Assembly: GCA_934229785.1 (NCBI GenBank)
Contig: CAKQEA010000002.1
Location: forward strand, 1 to 64,000
DNA length: 64,000 bases
Direction of reading: 5' to 3'
DNA from: an uncultured Anaeroplasmataceae bacterium
GTDB taxonomy: Bacteria; Bacillota_I; Bacilli_A; Acholeplasmatales; Anaeroplasmataceae
Part shown: positions 18,124 to 27,436 of the stretch, piece by piece
Position numbering within the stretch: position 1 is the stretch's first letter
Layout: the number at the start of each line of letters is the position of its first letter
The notes under the pieces: generated by a model
Database searches by the model: none
The model's input: only the letters and a program-made list of their open reading frames with translations
Told to the model about the DNA's origin: nothing
Position numbers and translations under genes: made by a program

Positions 18124-21100
18124 TTAAAAGTTAACACCCCCATTAGCATATCTAATGTCAGTACAAGGTGTACCATCAATTGTGACAGTAGTTTCTGTAA
18201 TGACTAATTGAGTTTCCATAATACTTTCAATCCATGTACCTTGTAAATCAGCTGGTATAGAAACATTTTCAGTTGGAGTATCAGTTGATTTTTTTGAATA
18301 TGTAGAACCTAAAGAATCGCTAAGAGTACCAGCAACATTATATTTTAAAGTTATAGTACTATAGTTAAACTCAATCACAATTTCAGTATCGGATATTGAT
18401 TTGATTGTAGTGACAGATTCACCATATGTTATAGAATCATCTGATATAACAATTGTAAATCCATCTTCATCTTCCCAAGTGCCAATAAATTTTTCACTAA
18501 TCTTTGCAGGCGCAGACTTCATTGTATAAGTATATCCAGCATTATCCTTTAAAGTAGTTTCATTTACATAAGTGATTGTAACCTTATTTGAACCACCAAA
18601 GTCAACAACAATTGTATCATCTGTAACTTCTACAACTGATAGTGCAAATCCATTATTCTTTACAGCTGAATCACTAATTGATAGAACATTTGTACCATAA
18701 GTCCAATCACCATAGAATTTCTTATTAATTCCAAGTGATTTAGTAAATTTAGTTGTACTCATGTAGTCTACTGATATAGTCCCATCATCATTTATTATTA
18801 ATGAGATATCATCCCAAGAATCAGTAATATGTTGAATTTGTGAATCAGTCACACCTGTAACAGAATAATTATCTCCTCCAAATGTAAAGCTATCACCTTT
18901 GACTATAATGTCACCAAAATCACTATTCTTATATGTTCCTTGCCACTTTTCTGGAACTAATGAAGTAACAGGCTCAGATGGTGTAACAGGAGTTTCACTT
19001 GAAGAACCCTTAGTAAACTTTACATTATAATAATCATCAGTAACATATGTCTTATCATCACTTAGAGTTAAAATCAATGACATTTGTCCAGAAGCAGATA
19101 ATGTGATTTTATTTCCTGTAATATCAAATTTTGAATAAGTAGTATTAGTTACATCCTCACTTTCTTTGTCATAGAAAGATAATTCATTTTCAGTAATAGT
19201 AATTATTGAGCCATTAGTAGAAGTCCATACACCTAGGAAATCGCCAAGTTGTTCAGCAGTAGATGGTTTTTTATAAGTATAATTTCCATCACCAATAGCA
19301 CCATTCACTAAAGTCAATGTTACATTTTGGCCATCATAAGAATCCTTAAAAACAAGTTCACTTTCTGTGCATGAAATAATTTTACTAGCTTTAGATTCAA
19401 AATATGTTACGCTATCTTTTGTAATAATTAATGATTCATTAGTATCCTGATTAATCCATGTACCAACAAATGCATCGTTTATTTCAACAACAGTTTCTTC
19501 TTCCGAACCAGCTCTTACAAATTCTTGTGCTTTGTCAACAAAAGTACCATCACTCAACATATCCTTATATTTGAATACATATACACCATCAACAATATAT
19601 GTAGATGTTTCAAGACCAACTGATGACCTATGACCACTTATTTTCTTCATTTTAACTTGGCCTGTTTCTTCATTATAAGTATATTCACAAATTCTTTCTC
19701 TGTTTTTAGTAATATTAGTTATAGTTGCAATCTTATTACCATTAGCATCTAATCCAAAAACTACTTTATATTCTGTTGTACCGTTTGCACTAACATTCTT
19801 AAGCGTATATTCACCACTAAGAATTGCATCAACCTTAACTTCTACTTTTTCAAGAACAATACCACCAAATTTTGTATAAGTTATTGTATTTCCATCAACC
19901 TTCAAATTATTATTCAAATCAGAACATCCATCAACACTAATTAATTTTGTTTCTGTATTGTAAGAATAATCATACTCATTTGTTGTAGTTTCATCCCAAC
20001 TATCTGTTACTGAAACTGTTACTTTACCTGATAAAGCACCATCTTCAGCAGGAACAAATTTAAGCTTGTATGAAGAAGTAATCATTGTAATAGTAAACTG
20101 ATATGTTCCTTTGATTAATTTAGCAATATTAGCTAAATCATCTGGTGACTGACCAACTCTATAACATGTATAAGCATTATTACCCTTAGTAACCTTTAAT
20201 ACAAATTGAGAATTAATTTCTAATTCAAGGTTAAATTCAGAACCAGTCTTATGCTGTAGAGTAATTTTACCATTTGCATATGAATAGCTTAATGTTTCAG
20301 TATTCTCAGCATTATCAGCCTCTGTAAATGTTACATTACCATTTAATGCAGCATCAGCTTCAGGTGCAAATGCTAGGTTATAATTTTTACCATCAACTTT
20401 AACTGTATATTCACCAGCTAAAATTGTTGTTACATCGATATCTTCTTTAACAACTACTGTAAGAGTTGAAGTTGCACTCTTGCCATTCTTGTCAGGTGCA
20501 CCTGTCATAGTAATTGTATAAGTACCTGCTTCTTGTGCACTAAATTTATAGCATTCATATCCATTAACCTTATCAGCTGACTTTTCAACTGAAGCCTTAG
20601 CTCCTTCAGGTAATGATAATGTATAATTAGGGTCAAACATTGTTGTAATTGAACCCCACGCATCATAATTAACGCCTCTTAAATATAATGTATTAGATTT
20701 AAAAATTTCAACTGTTTCAGATTTAACAAAACTACTATCGACATCCTGCTCGTATGTTAAAATACCAACACTCTTAGGAGATTCATAATCAACATTAAAT
20801 ACAACTTCCTTCTTACAAGCATATGATTCAAATGTTAATACATATCTACCAGGCATACCAAATAAAACTGATGTAATACCTGCATTTGCATAAACATACT
20901 TGTAATTTGGATTTTCTTCATCAATTACAGTACCATCATAGCCTACACCTGTACATGTAACCTTAATTTCATCAAGTTCCTTATTAGCAGTTTCAGGTAG
21001 TAATTCATCTAGTTCATATTCAAATGTATATTTATGACGTTTTTCATCATCTAGATAATTATCACCATTATCTAGATCAATATTATATTCATTTTGAATT

Positions 21101-22674
21101 TCACTTCTACCATCAGCTGTCTTTTCATAAACCTTGAAAGATGAAAGCATAATCTTATCCATTGAATAAGGATTTTCATCATCAGCTGATTTTTCACCAG
21201 ATGTTTGAGTAATCTTATATTCACAATATGGTGCTAAAGGAGCATTCTCATTAACCTCATAAATTGTCTTTTCATTTTTCTGTGAAATAGTAATTGAATC
21301 AAATCCTTCAGGTAAATTATTTAAATCAGTGACTAATCCTTCAGCTGGAGCATACTGTGTTACAGTAACATATGCTTTTCCTAAAGAACCATCTTCATTT
21401 AAAGTAAATTCAACAGCAACAGTCTTAAAGTAGAATGTACCATTTGCTTCACTATTTCCAGCGTTATAAATATAGTTAAATCCAAATAAATATCCTTCTT
21501 CATTATCTAAATGAGGACAAGTACCCTTTTTATCATAAGAACCACCATATATGCCATATGTATATAACTCATATATATAATTAATAAACTGATCAGCACC
21601 ATAACCTGAAGAATTATCTATACCAGTAATAGGAGAGCCTTCCAAAATTTTAGTAAATACCTGAGCACTAGCAGCATTCTTATCTAGTTTACCATTTGAA
21701 TCAAGATATCTATTTTTTGTTGCATAATTATCAAACAATTGAATAGACTGATCATCACCAGGATTGTTTACGTATACGCCTAGTACAGAGCCATCAGGAT
21801 TCTTAGAAAAATAGAAATCCTCATTAACTGCATCTTCTCCACTACCTTTAACCATACTACTTTTTACAAAGTTATTACCATAAGTATATGTTGAAGAAAC
21901 GTTTGGTTCATTACCTTGTGTATATGTATTTGTATCTGAAACGGCATAATTATTAAAATTATATGTACCAGCATTAGTCTTAACGCTATTTGCAATTATA
22001 CCCTCAACAGCAGCTTCAACATCTGAATAAGATGCTTTAACAACATTAACAGTATAATCAGCACTAAAATCCTCATAAGTTACTACAACAGTATATTCAC
22101 CTACAGCAGTAAGTTTTCCATCCACTACATTACCATTACTATCTTTTACAACATATGTATATCCATCTTCAATTTCTGATTCAGAATTATCTGTATGAAC
22201 ACCAGTAACTACTAAGCCTTCTAGTGTAGGTTCATCAGAAATAAAGTATTCTAATTTAACATTATCAGTATTAAGAGTAATGCTTGAAAGTGGGGCTGAA
22301 GCAACATTAATTGTAATAGTTGTTGTAAATGTATCATACTTAGCAACAATAGTATAAGAGCCAACCTTTGTCATATCAACCTTAGAAGTATCAAATTTTA
22401 CCTTATCTGTAACATCAACCTTTTCACCATTTGAAAATTCAGCTACAATTGAAATACCAAAAGTTGTAAGTTCATCTCCAACAACATATTGTGTTTTAGC
22501 ACCTGTTGCTGTGATAGAAACAAGCTTCTTCTCCTCAGGAGTTGAAGGGTCACTAGGTGTTGATGGAACACTTGGTTTTGGATCTTCCTTTACATCACAA
22601 GATGACATTGTAATTGTTGCAGTAGATGCAACCGCAGCCATTAAAGCTAGCATAAATAATTTTTTCTTTTTCAT
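18124..22674 (-). CDS. Giant Ig-like (Big_3) lipoprotein with lipocalin-like repeats, 3' frameshift
   Basis: 1516 residues as read. The lipobox is MSSC (Cys about 26). Two bacterial Ig-like domains of the Big_3 kind (about 50-125 and 130-210) show the VGxYTVVxxY pattern. A large unrecognised region (about 215-760) follows. About nine repeated small beta domains then run to the end, several starting with a G-T/E-W/Y motif such as FVGTW, FLGVW, WQGTY, FYGDW, FIGTW and LQGTW. These recall lipocalin-like or DUF-type beta barrels of surface lipoproteins. The last repeat is cut by a frameshift (see 18027-18123). Start ATG 22674 lies behind AAGGAG. Probably a surface binding protein; ligand unknown. 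Confidence 0.8.
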   Translation of the reverse strand: MKKKKLFMLALMAAVASTATITMSSCDVKEDPKPSVPSTPSDPSTPEEKKLVSITATGAKTQYVVGDELTTFGISIVAEFSNGEKVDVTDKVKFDTSKVDMTKVGSYTIVAKYDTFTTTITINVASAPLSSITLNTDNVKLEYFISDEPTLEGLVVTGVHTDNSESEIEDGYTYVVKDSNGNVVDGKLTAVGEYTVVVTYEDFSADYTVNVVKASYSDVEAAVEGIIANSVKTNAGTYNFNNYAVSDTNTYTQGNEPNVSSTYTYGNNFVKSSMVKGSGEDAVNEDFYFSKNPDGSVLGVYVNNPGDDQSIQLFDNYATKNRYLDSNGKLDKNAASAQVFTKILEGSPITGIDNSSGYGADQFINYIYELYTYGIYGGSYDKKGTCPHLDNEEGYLFGFNYIYNAGNSEANGTFYFKTVAVEFTLNEDGSLGKAYVTVTQYAPAEGLVTDLNNLPEGFDSITISQKNEKTIYEVNENAPLAPYCEYKITQTSGEKSADDENPYSMDKIMLSSFKVYEKTADGRSEIQNEYNIDLDNGDNYLDDEKRHKYTFEYELDELLPETANKELDEIKVTCTGVGYDGTVIDEENPNYKYVYANAGITSVLFGMPGRYVLTFESYACKKEVVFNVDYESPKSVGILTYEQDVDSSFVKSETVEIFKSNTLYLRGVNYDAWGSITTMFDPNYTLSLPEGAKASVEKSADKVNGYECYKFSAQEAGTYTITMTGAPDKNGKSATSTLTVVVKEDIDVTTILAGEYTVKVDGKNYNLAFAPEADAALNGNVTFTEADNAENTETLSYSYANGKITLQHKTGSEFNLELEINSQFVLKVTKGNNAYTCYRVGQSPDDLANIAKLIKGTYQFTITMITSSYKLKFVPAEDGALSGKVTVSVTDSWDETTTNEYDYSYNTETKLISVDGCSDLNNNLKVDGNTITYTKFGGIVLEKVEVKVDAILSGEYTLKNVSANGTTEYKVVFGLDANGNKIATITNITKNRERICEYTYNEETGQVKMKKISGHRSSVGLETSTYIVDGVYVFKYKDMLSDGTFVDKAQEFVRAGSEEETVVEINDAFVGTWINQDTNESLIITKDSVTYFESKASKIISCTESELVFKDSYDGQNVTLTLVNGAIGDGNYTYKKPSTAEQLGDFLGVWTSTNGSIITITENELSFYDKESEDVTNTTYSKFDITGNKITLSASGQMSLILTLSDDKTYVTDDYYNVKFTKGSSSETPVTPSEPVTSLVPEKWQGTYKNSDFGDIIVKGDSFTFGGDNYSVTGVTDSQIQHITDSWDDISLIINDDGTISVDYMSTTKFTKSLGINKKFYGDWTYGTNVLSISDSAVKNNGFALSVVEVTDDTIVVDFGGSNKVTITYVNETTLKDNAGYTYTMKSAPAKISEKFIGTWEDEDGFTIVISDDSITYGESVTTIKSISDTEIVIEFNYSTITLKYNVAGTLSDSLGSTYSKKSTDTPTENVSIPADLQGTWIESIMETQLVITETTVTIDGTPCTDIRYANGGVNF

Positions 22675-23235
22675 TTTAATACTCTCCTTACTACAAATAC
22701 AATATTTTGTATTTTAAAAAACACAATTCAACAAAAGTGTCATTTCATCAAAATTTTATTTCATTTTTTTGCCACTTTTATTAAATTTATTTCATTATAT
22801 ACTTATTATTTTAATATTTCAATATCTTTTTGTTAAAAAAATTACTTTTTTTGACTTTTTTTGCATTTTATTCAAAAAAATGTGTCTAAAAATATAAAAA
22901 GTAAAATTTGCATTACAAACAGTATAATATCTTACTTATAATTTCATTTTTGAACATAAATTATATTTTCATCAAATGTACTAATTATTTTGCAATAATT
23001 GATTTATAACGAATTAATAAAACAAAAAACAACTAAAGAAAATAAATCAAGTAAAAAAAATTATATAATTTGCTTTAAATTTTTAGTAATTAATGCTACA
23101 ATAGCCTTAAAGAAAGTTGGTACGTATAATGAAATTAAAGCATATACTTCTACTACAACTTCATATTTTAACTATAAGCCTTGTTGAGTAAAAGCAATAA
23201 GGCTTTTATTTTTGGTAAAACTTGGAGGAAAGCAT
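22675..23235. other. AT-rich intergenic region between divergent units
   Basis: About 560 bases with no convincing gene. An inverted repeat AATACAA-TATT-TTGTATT lies at 22696-22713, close to the lipoprotein start. A plus-strand open frame at 22999-23187 has no ribosome binding site and is probably chance. A perfect TATAAT lies at 23125-23130 on the plus strand without a good -35 box, and a terminator hairpin follows at 23176-23212. Confidence 0.4.
23176..23212 (+). terminator. Plus-strand hairpin with T-run before the YhcG gene
   Basis: A 7-bp stem, AAGCCTT (23176-23182) with AAGGCTT (23199-23205), has a 16-base loop and is followed by TTATTTTT. It lies just before the YhcG start, so it may end a short upstream transcript or attenuate the nuclease gene. 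Confidence 0.45.
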
Positions 23236-24219
23236 ATGATTAAAGAAAATAATAACAATATTTTCGAAAAAGATTATTTCAATGATTTACAAAAAATTAA
23301 AGAAACTATTAAAACAAACCAAGCTAAAGCTATGGTTGTTGTTAATAGCGCTATGATTATGACCTATTATGAAATAGGCACAATTATCAACAAGAGAAAA
23401 ACTTGGGGAAGTAAATATATTCAAAATCTAGCTAATGATTTAAAAGAATATGGTAAGGGATATTCTATTCAAAATTTAAAGCGAATGTCTCAAATTGCAA
23501 GTGAATTTTCTTATAGTTAATTTAGCTCACAGGCTGTGAGCCAAATTCCATGGGGGACTTTAGTAACAGTTATAATACCTAAATCAAAATCACATGAAGA
23601 AATATTATGGTATATCAATGAGACTCATAAAAATGGTTGGTCTCGATCTATAGTATTAAATCAAATAGCTATGAAAGCCTATGAACGTAGCTTAATTGAG
23701 CCTACTACTTCTAATATTGTAAAATCTGATGATTTATACAATGAATTATTTAAGGATACCTATGTCTTTGATTTTTTAGATAAGAACAATATTAAAAATG
23801 AAAAAGATTTAAAAAATCAAATGATCGATAATATTATTAAATTTCTTCAAGAATTAGGACCTGGTTTCTCTTTAGTTGGTAAAGAATATAAATTAGTTAC
23901 TCCTACTAAAGAGGAATTTTATATTGATATTCTTCTATACCATACTAAAATACATTGTTATGTTGTTATTGAGGTTAAAATAGGCAAATTTACTCCTGCT
24001 GATTTAGGGCAACTAATATTTTATGTTAATGCAGTTGATGATTTAGAACGAACCGAAAGAGACGATGAAACAATTGGTTTATTATTATGTAAAGAAGCTG
24101 ATAGCTATGTAGCTAAGACATCATTAAATAAAGCTCAATTACATCTTGGTATTTCTAAATATAAGTTTATAGAGGAATTACCTCTATATTTAAATAAAAA
24201 ATTAAAAGAAAATAGTTAA
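23236..24219 (+). pseudogene. YhcG/DUF1016 PDDEXK nuclease with one nonsense codon
   Basis: Starting at ATG 23236 behind GGAGG, the frame encodes a full-length YhcG-type protein (about 327 codons) broken by a single in-frame TAA at 23518-23520. The N-terminal DUF1016 domain (before the stop) has QAKAMVVVNSAMIMTYYEIG, and the second part has SQIPWG, ILWYINETHKNGWSRSI and the PDDEXK core FYIDILLYH with VVIEVKIGKF. In the second copy downstream the matching codon is GAA, so GAA to TAA is the likely change. YhcG proteins are predicted nucleases often found with restriction or mobile elements. It is on the opposite strand to its neighbours, which suggests arrival by transfer. Split expression or readthrough cannot be excluded. 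Confidence 0.8.
23525..23541 (+). repeat. Palindrome in YhcG copy 1
   Basis: GCTCACA-GGC-TGTGAGC, perfect 7-bp arms and a 3-base loop, lies at the boundary between the two YhcG domains, 4 bases after the nonsense codon. A palindrome of the same size but other sequence lies at the same place in copy 2 (24518-24534). Confidence 0.85.
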
Positions 24220-24237
24220 AATAAATGAGGTACAAAT

Positions 24238-24720
24238 ATGATTAAAGAAAACAATATTTTCGAAAAAGATTATTTTAATGACTTACAAAAAATTAAAGAA
24301 ACTATTAAGACAAACCAAGCTAAAGCTATGATTGCTGTTAATAGCGCTATGATTATGACCTATTATGAAATAGGCACAATTATCAACAAAAAAAACTTGG
24401 GGAAGTAAATATATTCAAAATCTAGCTAATGATTTAAAAGAATATGGCAAGGGGGGTCATATAATAACTTAAAATATATATCACAAGTTGCCAAAGAATT
24501 TCCAATTAATGAAATTAGCCACCAAGCTGGTGGCCAAATTCCATGGAGGACAATTATAGAAATTATGTCCAAATCAAAATCACATGAAGAAATGCTATGG
24601 CATATTAATGAGACTCATAAAAATGGTTGATCTAGATTTATGGTATTAAATCAAATTGCTATGAAAGCTTATGTCTTTATTTTTTTAGATAGGAATAATA
24701 TTAAAAATAAAGAAAAAGAA
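24238..24720 (+). pseudogene. Decayed second copy of the YhcG nuclease gene
   Basis: Starts with ATG 24238 behind TGAGG, 18 bases after copy 1, and is nearly identical to it over the first 150 bases. It is broken by a lost base at about 24390 (AAAAAACTTGGGG against AGAAAAACTTGGGG), a messy stretch near 24450-24470 with a G-run, and a TGA at about 24630 where copy 1 has TGG (Trp). About 90 bases are deleted after 24670, apparently between short repeats. The end merges with the terminator of the diguanylate cyclase gene, and the PDDEXK core is missing. Clearly non-functional. Confidence 0.85.
24518..24534 (+). repeat. Palindrome in YhcG copy 2, covarying with copy 1
   Basis: GCCACCA-AGC-TGGTGGC has perfect 7-bp arms and a 3-base loop. 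Compared with copy 1, three base pairs of the stem differ, and each change is matched on the other arm. Confidence 0.85.
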
Positions 24721-24737
24721 TGGTGCATCACCATTCT
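24717..24737 (-). terminator. Terminator of the diguanylate cyclase gene
   Basis: On the minus strand, AGAATGGTG-ATG-CACCATTCT is followed by TTTTCTTTATTTTT. The 9-bp stem starts inside the stop codon of the 24736 gene. Confidence 0.85.
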
Positions 24738-26034
24738 AGCTTCTATATTTACAAATATTATTATCTTTATAATATTTTTCTTTAGCAGCATACATTTTCT
24801 TATCTGCAATTTGAATTAATTCTCTTATAGATTTATCTTGATGATCAAAATGAATTGAAAAACCAATTGAAATAGATAACTTAAAATTACTACCTAGATT
24901 TTCAACATTTATTTCATCATTAATTCTTTCGATTATATCATTAACTTTTATTTTTGAAACATTAATAATAGATACAAACTCATCGCCACCAGTTCGATAA
25001 ACCTTACCATACATAGATAATACCTTATTCAAACAATTTGCAGCTCTTTTTATTAGTAGATCACCAACATTGTGTCCATAGGTATCATTGATATATTTAA
25101 GATTATTAACGTCAGCCAAAATGATTACATCTGAATTTTTGTCTTCTTTGTATTCGGCCAGGTCATCTTCATAACTAAAACGATTAAACACACCTGTTAA
25201 AACATCATAGCGTGATAATTTAATCAATTCCTCTTCTCTTCTTTTTCGCTCATCAATAACATTTATTGCAAAAACTACATTTGCTAAATTACCATTATAA
25301 TCATAAGATATAGGAAAGAAAGACATTCTAACCCAACCATATTTTTTACTTATAGCCTCAAATGAAATTTCTTTTTTATTTTTTATTTTTTCCGGCAATA
25401 AATTAAGTGAAGTGAAATCTAAAGCATTTGATATAAACTCATGATCTATGAAATTATTAATAAATCTTTTTAAATCTGCTGATGCACTACCTAAACAACT
25501 ATCTTTATATTCATCAATAGTTCGATAATTAATATAAGTATCACTTTCTAAATCAATAAAACTAACTCCAATAAATATATTAGTTACGGCCTGCAAAATC
25601 TTATATTGATCTAATAGCTTTAGGTCAATATTTAATCTTGTCGGGATATTATTATCCTGAACAAATAAATATAATTCTTTATTTTCATCAGTGTAATTTG
25701 GAGTTTTAATTATTTTCGCAACAGCCCATTTATACAAATCATTTGTTTTTTTTCTAAACCAAACATCAATTTCTGAATCAGACTCTAAAAAATGCCTACC
25801 TATAAAATCAACATTCATTCTTTCATTAAAAACATTTTTATCATCACTATGAATATAACCACTATTGCTATATGCTTTAATTAATCCTCTTAAACTTGGA
25901 TTATTTAAATAAAAATCATTATCCATATCTAAGTTCTTCAAAACAATATACGAGTCATCTGTTAAATTGATTTTTAATATCTTATATATTTGGTCACCGA
26001 TATATAGACTTAAATATTTGAAATCTTCAGTCAT
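24736..26034 (-). CDS. Diguanylate cyclase with PAS-like sensor part (GGDEF)
   Basis: 432 residues from ATG 26034, chosen because GAGGTGATAGT lies directly before it; a longer frame to 26109 has no such site. The C-terminal GGDEF domain (about 265-425) has DVLTGVFNR, DVNNLKYINDTYGH and an intact active-site motif RTGGDEF (about 347-353), so it should make cyclic di-GMP. The N-terminal part has no TM helix and contains one or two PAS-like stretches (about 35-130 and 150-250), so it is a cytoplasmic sensor. No EAL domain is present. It is separate from the germination genes upstream and has its own terminator. Confidence 0.9.
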   Translation of the reverse strand: MTEDFKYLSLYIGDQIYKILKINLTDDSYIVLKNLDMDNDFYLNNPSLRGLIKAYSNSGYIHSDDKNVFNERMNVDFIGRHFLESDSEIDVWFRKKTNDLYKWAVAKIIKTPNYTDENKELYLFVQDNNIPTRLNIDLKLLDQYKILQAVTNIFIGVSFIDLESDTYINYRTIDEYKDSCLGSASADLKRFINNFIDHEFISNALDFTSLNLLPEKIKNKKEISFEAISKKYGWVRMSFFPISYDYNGNLANVVFAINVIDERKRREEELIKLSRYDVLTGVFNRFSYEDDLAEYKEDKNSDVIILADVNNLKYINDTYGHNVGDLLIKRAANCLNKVLSMYGKVYRTGGDEFVSIINVSKIKVNDIIERINDEINVENLGSNFKLSISIGFSIHFDHQDKSIRELIQIADKKMYAAKEKYYKDNNICKYRS

Positions 26035-26226
26035 ACTATCACCTCGTAGAATATAACGCATATGAATTATACCATACTTCGACACATAATTACACCCGTA
26101 AAATAACACTTTTGTTACTATTTTATTAAAAATATAAAAAAAAATAACTATTATTGCAGACTTTTTAAATAAATCAAGTTTTTATAATAATTATCTTTTC
26201 TATTATATTTTTAATGTATTCTTTGA

Positions 26227-26427
26227 TTATAAATTCATTATTTCAATAATAATGTTCTTTATTTCCACATCATTATTAAAATTTATGGCTAATAAATTAA
26301 TTGCTTTTATTTTTTTCTCATCTGAACCAAGCTTGATTAATATTTCTGCAATATCCTTATCCTTAAAATTACATAATTTTAACCAATCAATTAATTTTAC
26401 TTCAATATCATAAGAATTTTTTTTCAT
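26227..26427 (-). CDS. Small helical protein after the germination operon
   Basis: 66 residues, charged and apparently all-helical, no TM helix, no recognised family. GGTGAT lies upstream of the ATG at correct spacing. It follows the gerC-like gene by 46 bases on the same strand and may be its last operon member. Its composition (Lys, Ile, Asn rich) matches the genome. Confidence 0.5.
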   Translation of the reverse strand: MKKNSYDIEVKLIDWLKLCNFKDKDIAEILIKLGSDEKKIKAINLLAINFNNDVEIKNIIIEIMNL

Positions 26428-26473
26428 TTTATCACCAAATATATCATCTTATATAAATAGACATTTATGATGT

Positions 26474-27436
26474 CTAATTTTCATTTAATTTCAAATCAAT
26501 AACAATATTATGATTATAAACCTCATAATATTTGAAATTTAACGGATCATATTCATAATATTTATCAATGGTTTCTTTAATAATATTTTCAATACAGTTT
26601 TCTATATCAACAATATTCCCCTTAAAAATATTAACATTGCCTCTACATTTAATTTTAATATTATTAGAATACGTTATTTTTACTTTATAGTTATGAATCT
26701 CAGCTGATAAATTATCATTATTAAAATTAAAGGCATCATTACTTTTCAAATAGAAAAATGTTGATTCATTTGAAGATATAGCTATATATCTATCACTAGT
26801 AAAAATAGCAATACCTTTTACATAAATAGATTTCTTATCATTATTCCAAATATTAATATTTTCTATTAATGGTATTTTGATTGTTTTTTTTAGATAATAA
26901 TCTCTTACAAAACTAGAATAGTGGATAGGATTTGCTGCTAGACATATGTAGCTTGAGACTAAGGGTTCAGCAAGTGGTGTTAAAACAACACTTTCATTAT
27001 TAGGATTTTCTATCTTATAAATTTCAGAAATATTACAGCTTGTTGAGTAAATATAAAAGTTAAAATCAATTTCTTCATATTTTTTAATAAATTCAATGAA
27101 CTCATTAATTTTATTATTTTCAAAAACATTATTATGAATAATAAATGAAGAAATATGTCTTAAATTTATATTTAGAGTTGATGACTCCTCTAATGAATAA
27201 AATGCTGAGCTTATATTTTCTCCCTTTATTACTGCAACACTCGACTTTTCATCTGCCCCTTCAATAGAACCAACCTCAACACTAGATGGAATAAAAAAAT
27301 AAACACTATACTCATTTTCGTTATTATCATAATTAATTCCAATAGAAGCAACATATAAGCTATATAATATTCTATTCGTTGCCATACAACTTGAAAGTAA
27401 AAAAATTAAAGTTAAAGATAATAAAAGTTTTTTCAT
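26474..27436 (-). CDS. gerAC: Ger(x)C-type germination lipoprotein
   Basis: 320 residues. The signal peptide ends in lipobox LSSC (Cys about 17). The sequence fits Ger(x)C proteins: YVASIGINYD near the start, a middle NLRHISSFII segment and a C-terminal region with IKETIDKYYEYDPL. In spore formers this lipoprotein is the C subunit of the nutrient germinant receptor in the inner spore membrane. It is short for the family (often about 370-400), so the last domain may be trimmed. Its ATG overlaps the end of the A-subunit gene by 4 bases. Confidence 0.8.
   Translation of the reverse strand: MKKLLLSLTLIFLLSSCMATNRILYSLYVASIGINYDNNENEYSVYFFIPSSVEVGSIEGADEKSSVAVIKGENISSAFYSLEESSTLNINLRHISSFIIHNNVFENNKINEFIEFIKKYEEIDFNFYIYSTSCNISEIYKIENPNNESVVLTPLAEPLVSSYICLAANPIHYSSFVRDYYLKKTIKIPLIENINIWNNDKKSIYVKGIAIFTSDRYIAISSNESTFFYLKSNDAFNFNNDNLSAEIHNYKVKITYSNNIKIKCRGNVNIFKGNIVDIENCIENIIKETIDKYYEYDPLNFKYYEVYNHNIVIDLKLNEN

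Noticed and set aside
22999..23187. Plus-strand open frame of 62 codons before the YhcG gene
   Set aside because: It has no ribosome binding site, no recognised motif and ends inside a terminator hairpin. It might still be part of a small RNA, but the -35 region of the TATAAT at 23125 is poor.
24238..24720. TGA at about 24630 as a sign that TGA codes for Trp
   Set aside because: Long genes elsewhere use TGG for Trp and TGA as a stop (for example the DUF58 gene). The TGA lies in a pseudogene full of other damage.
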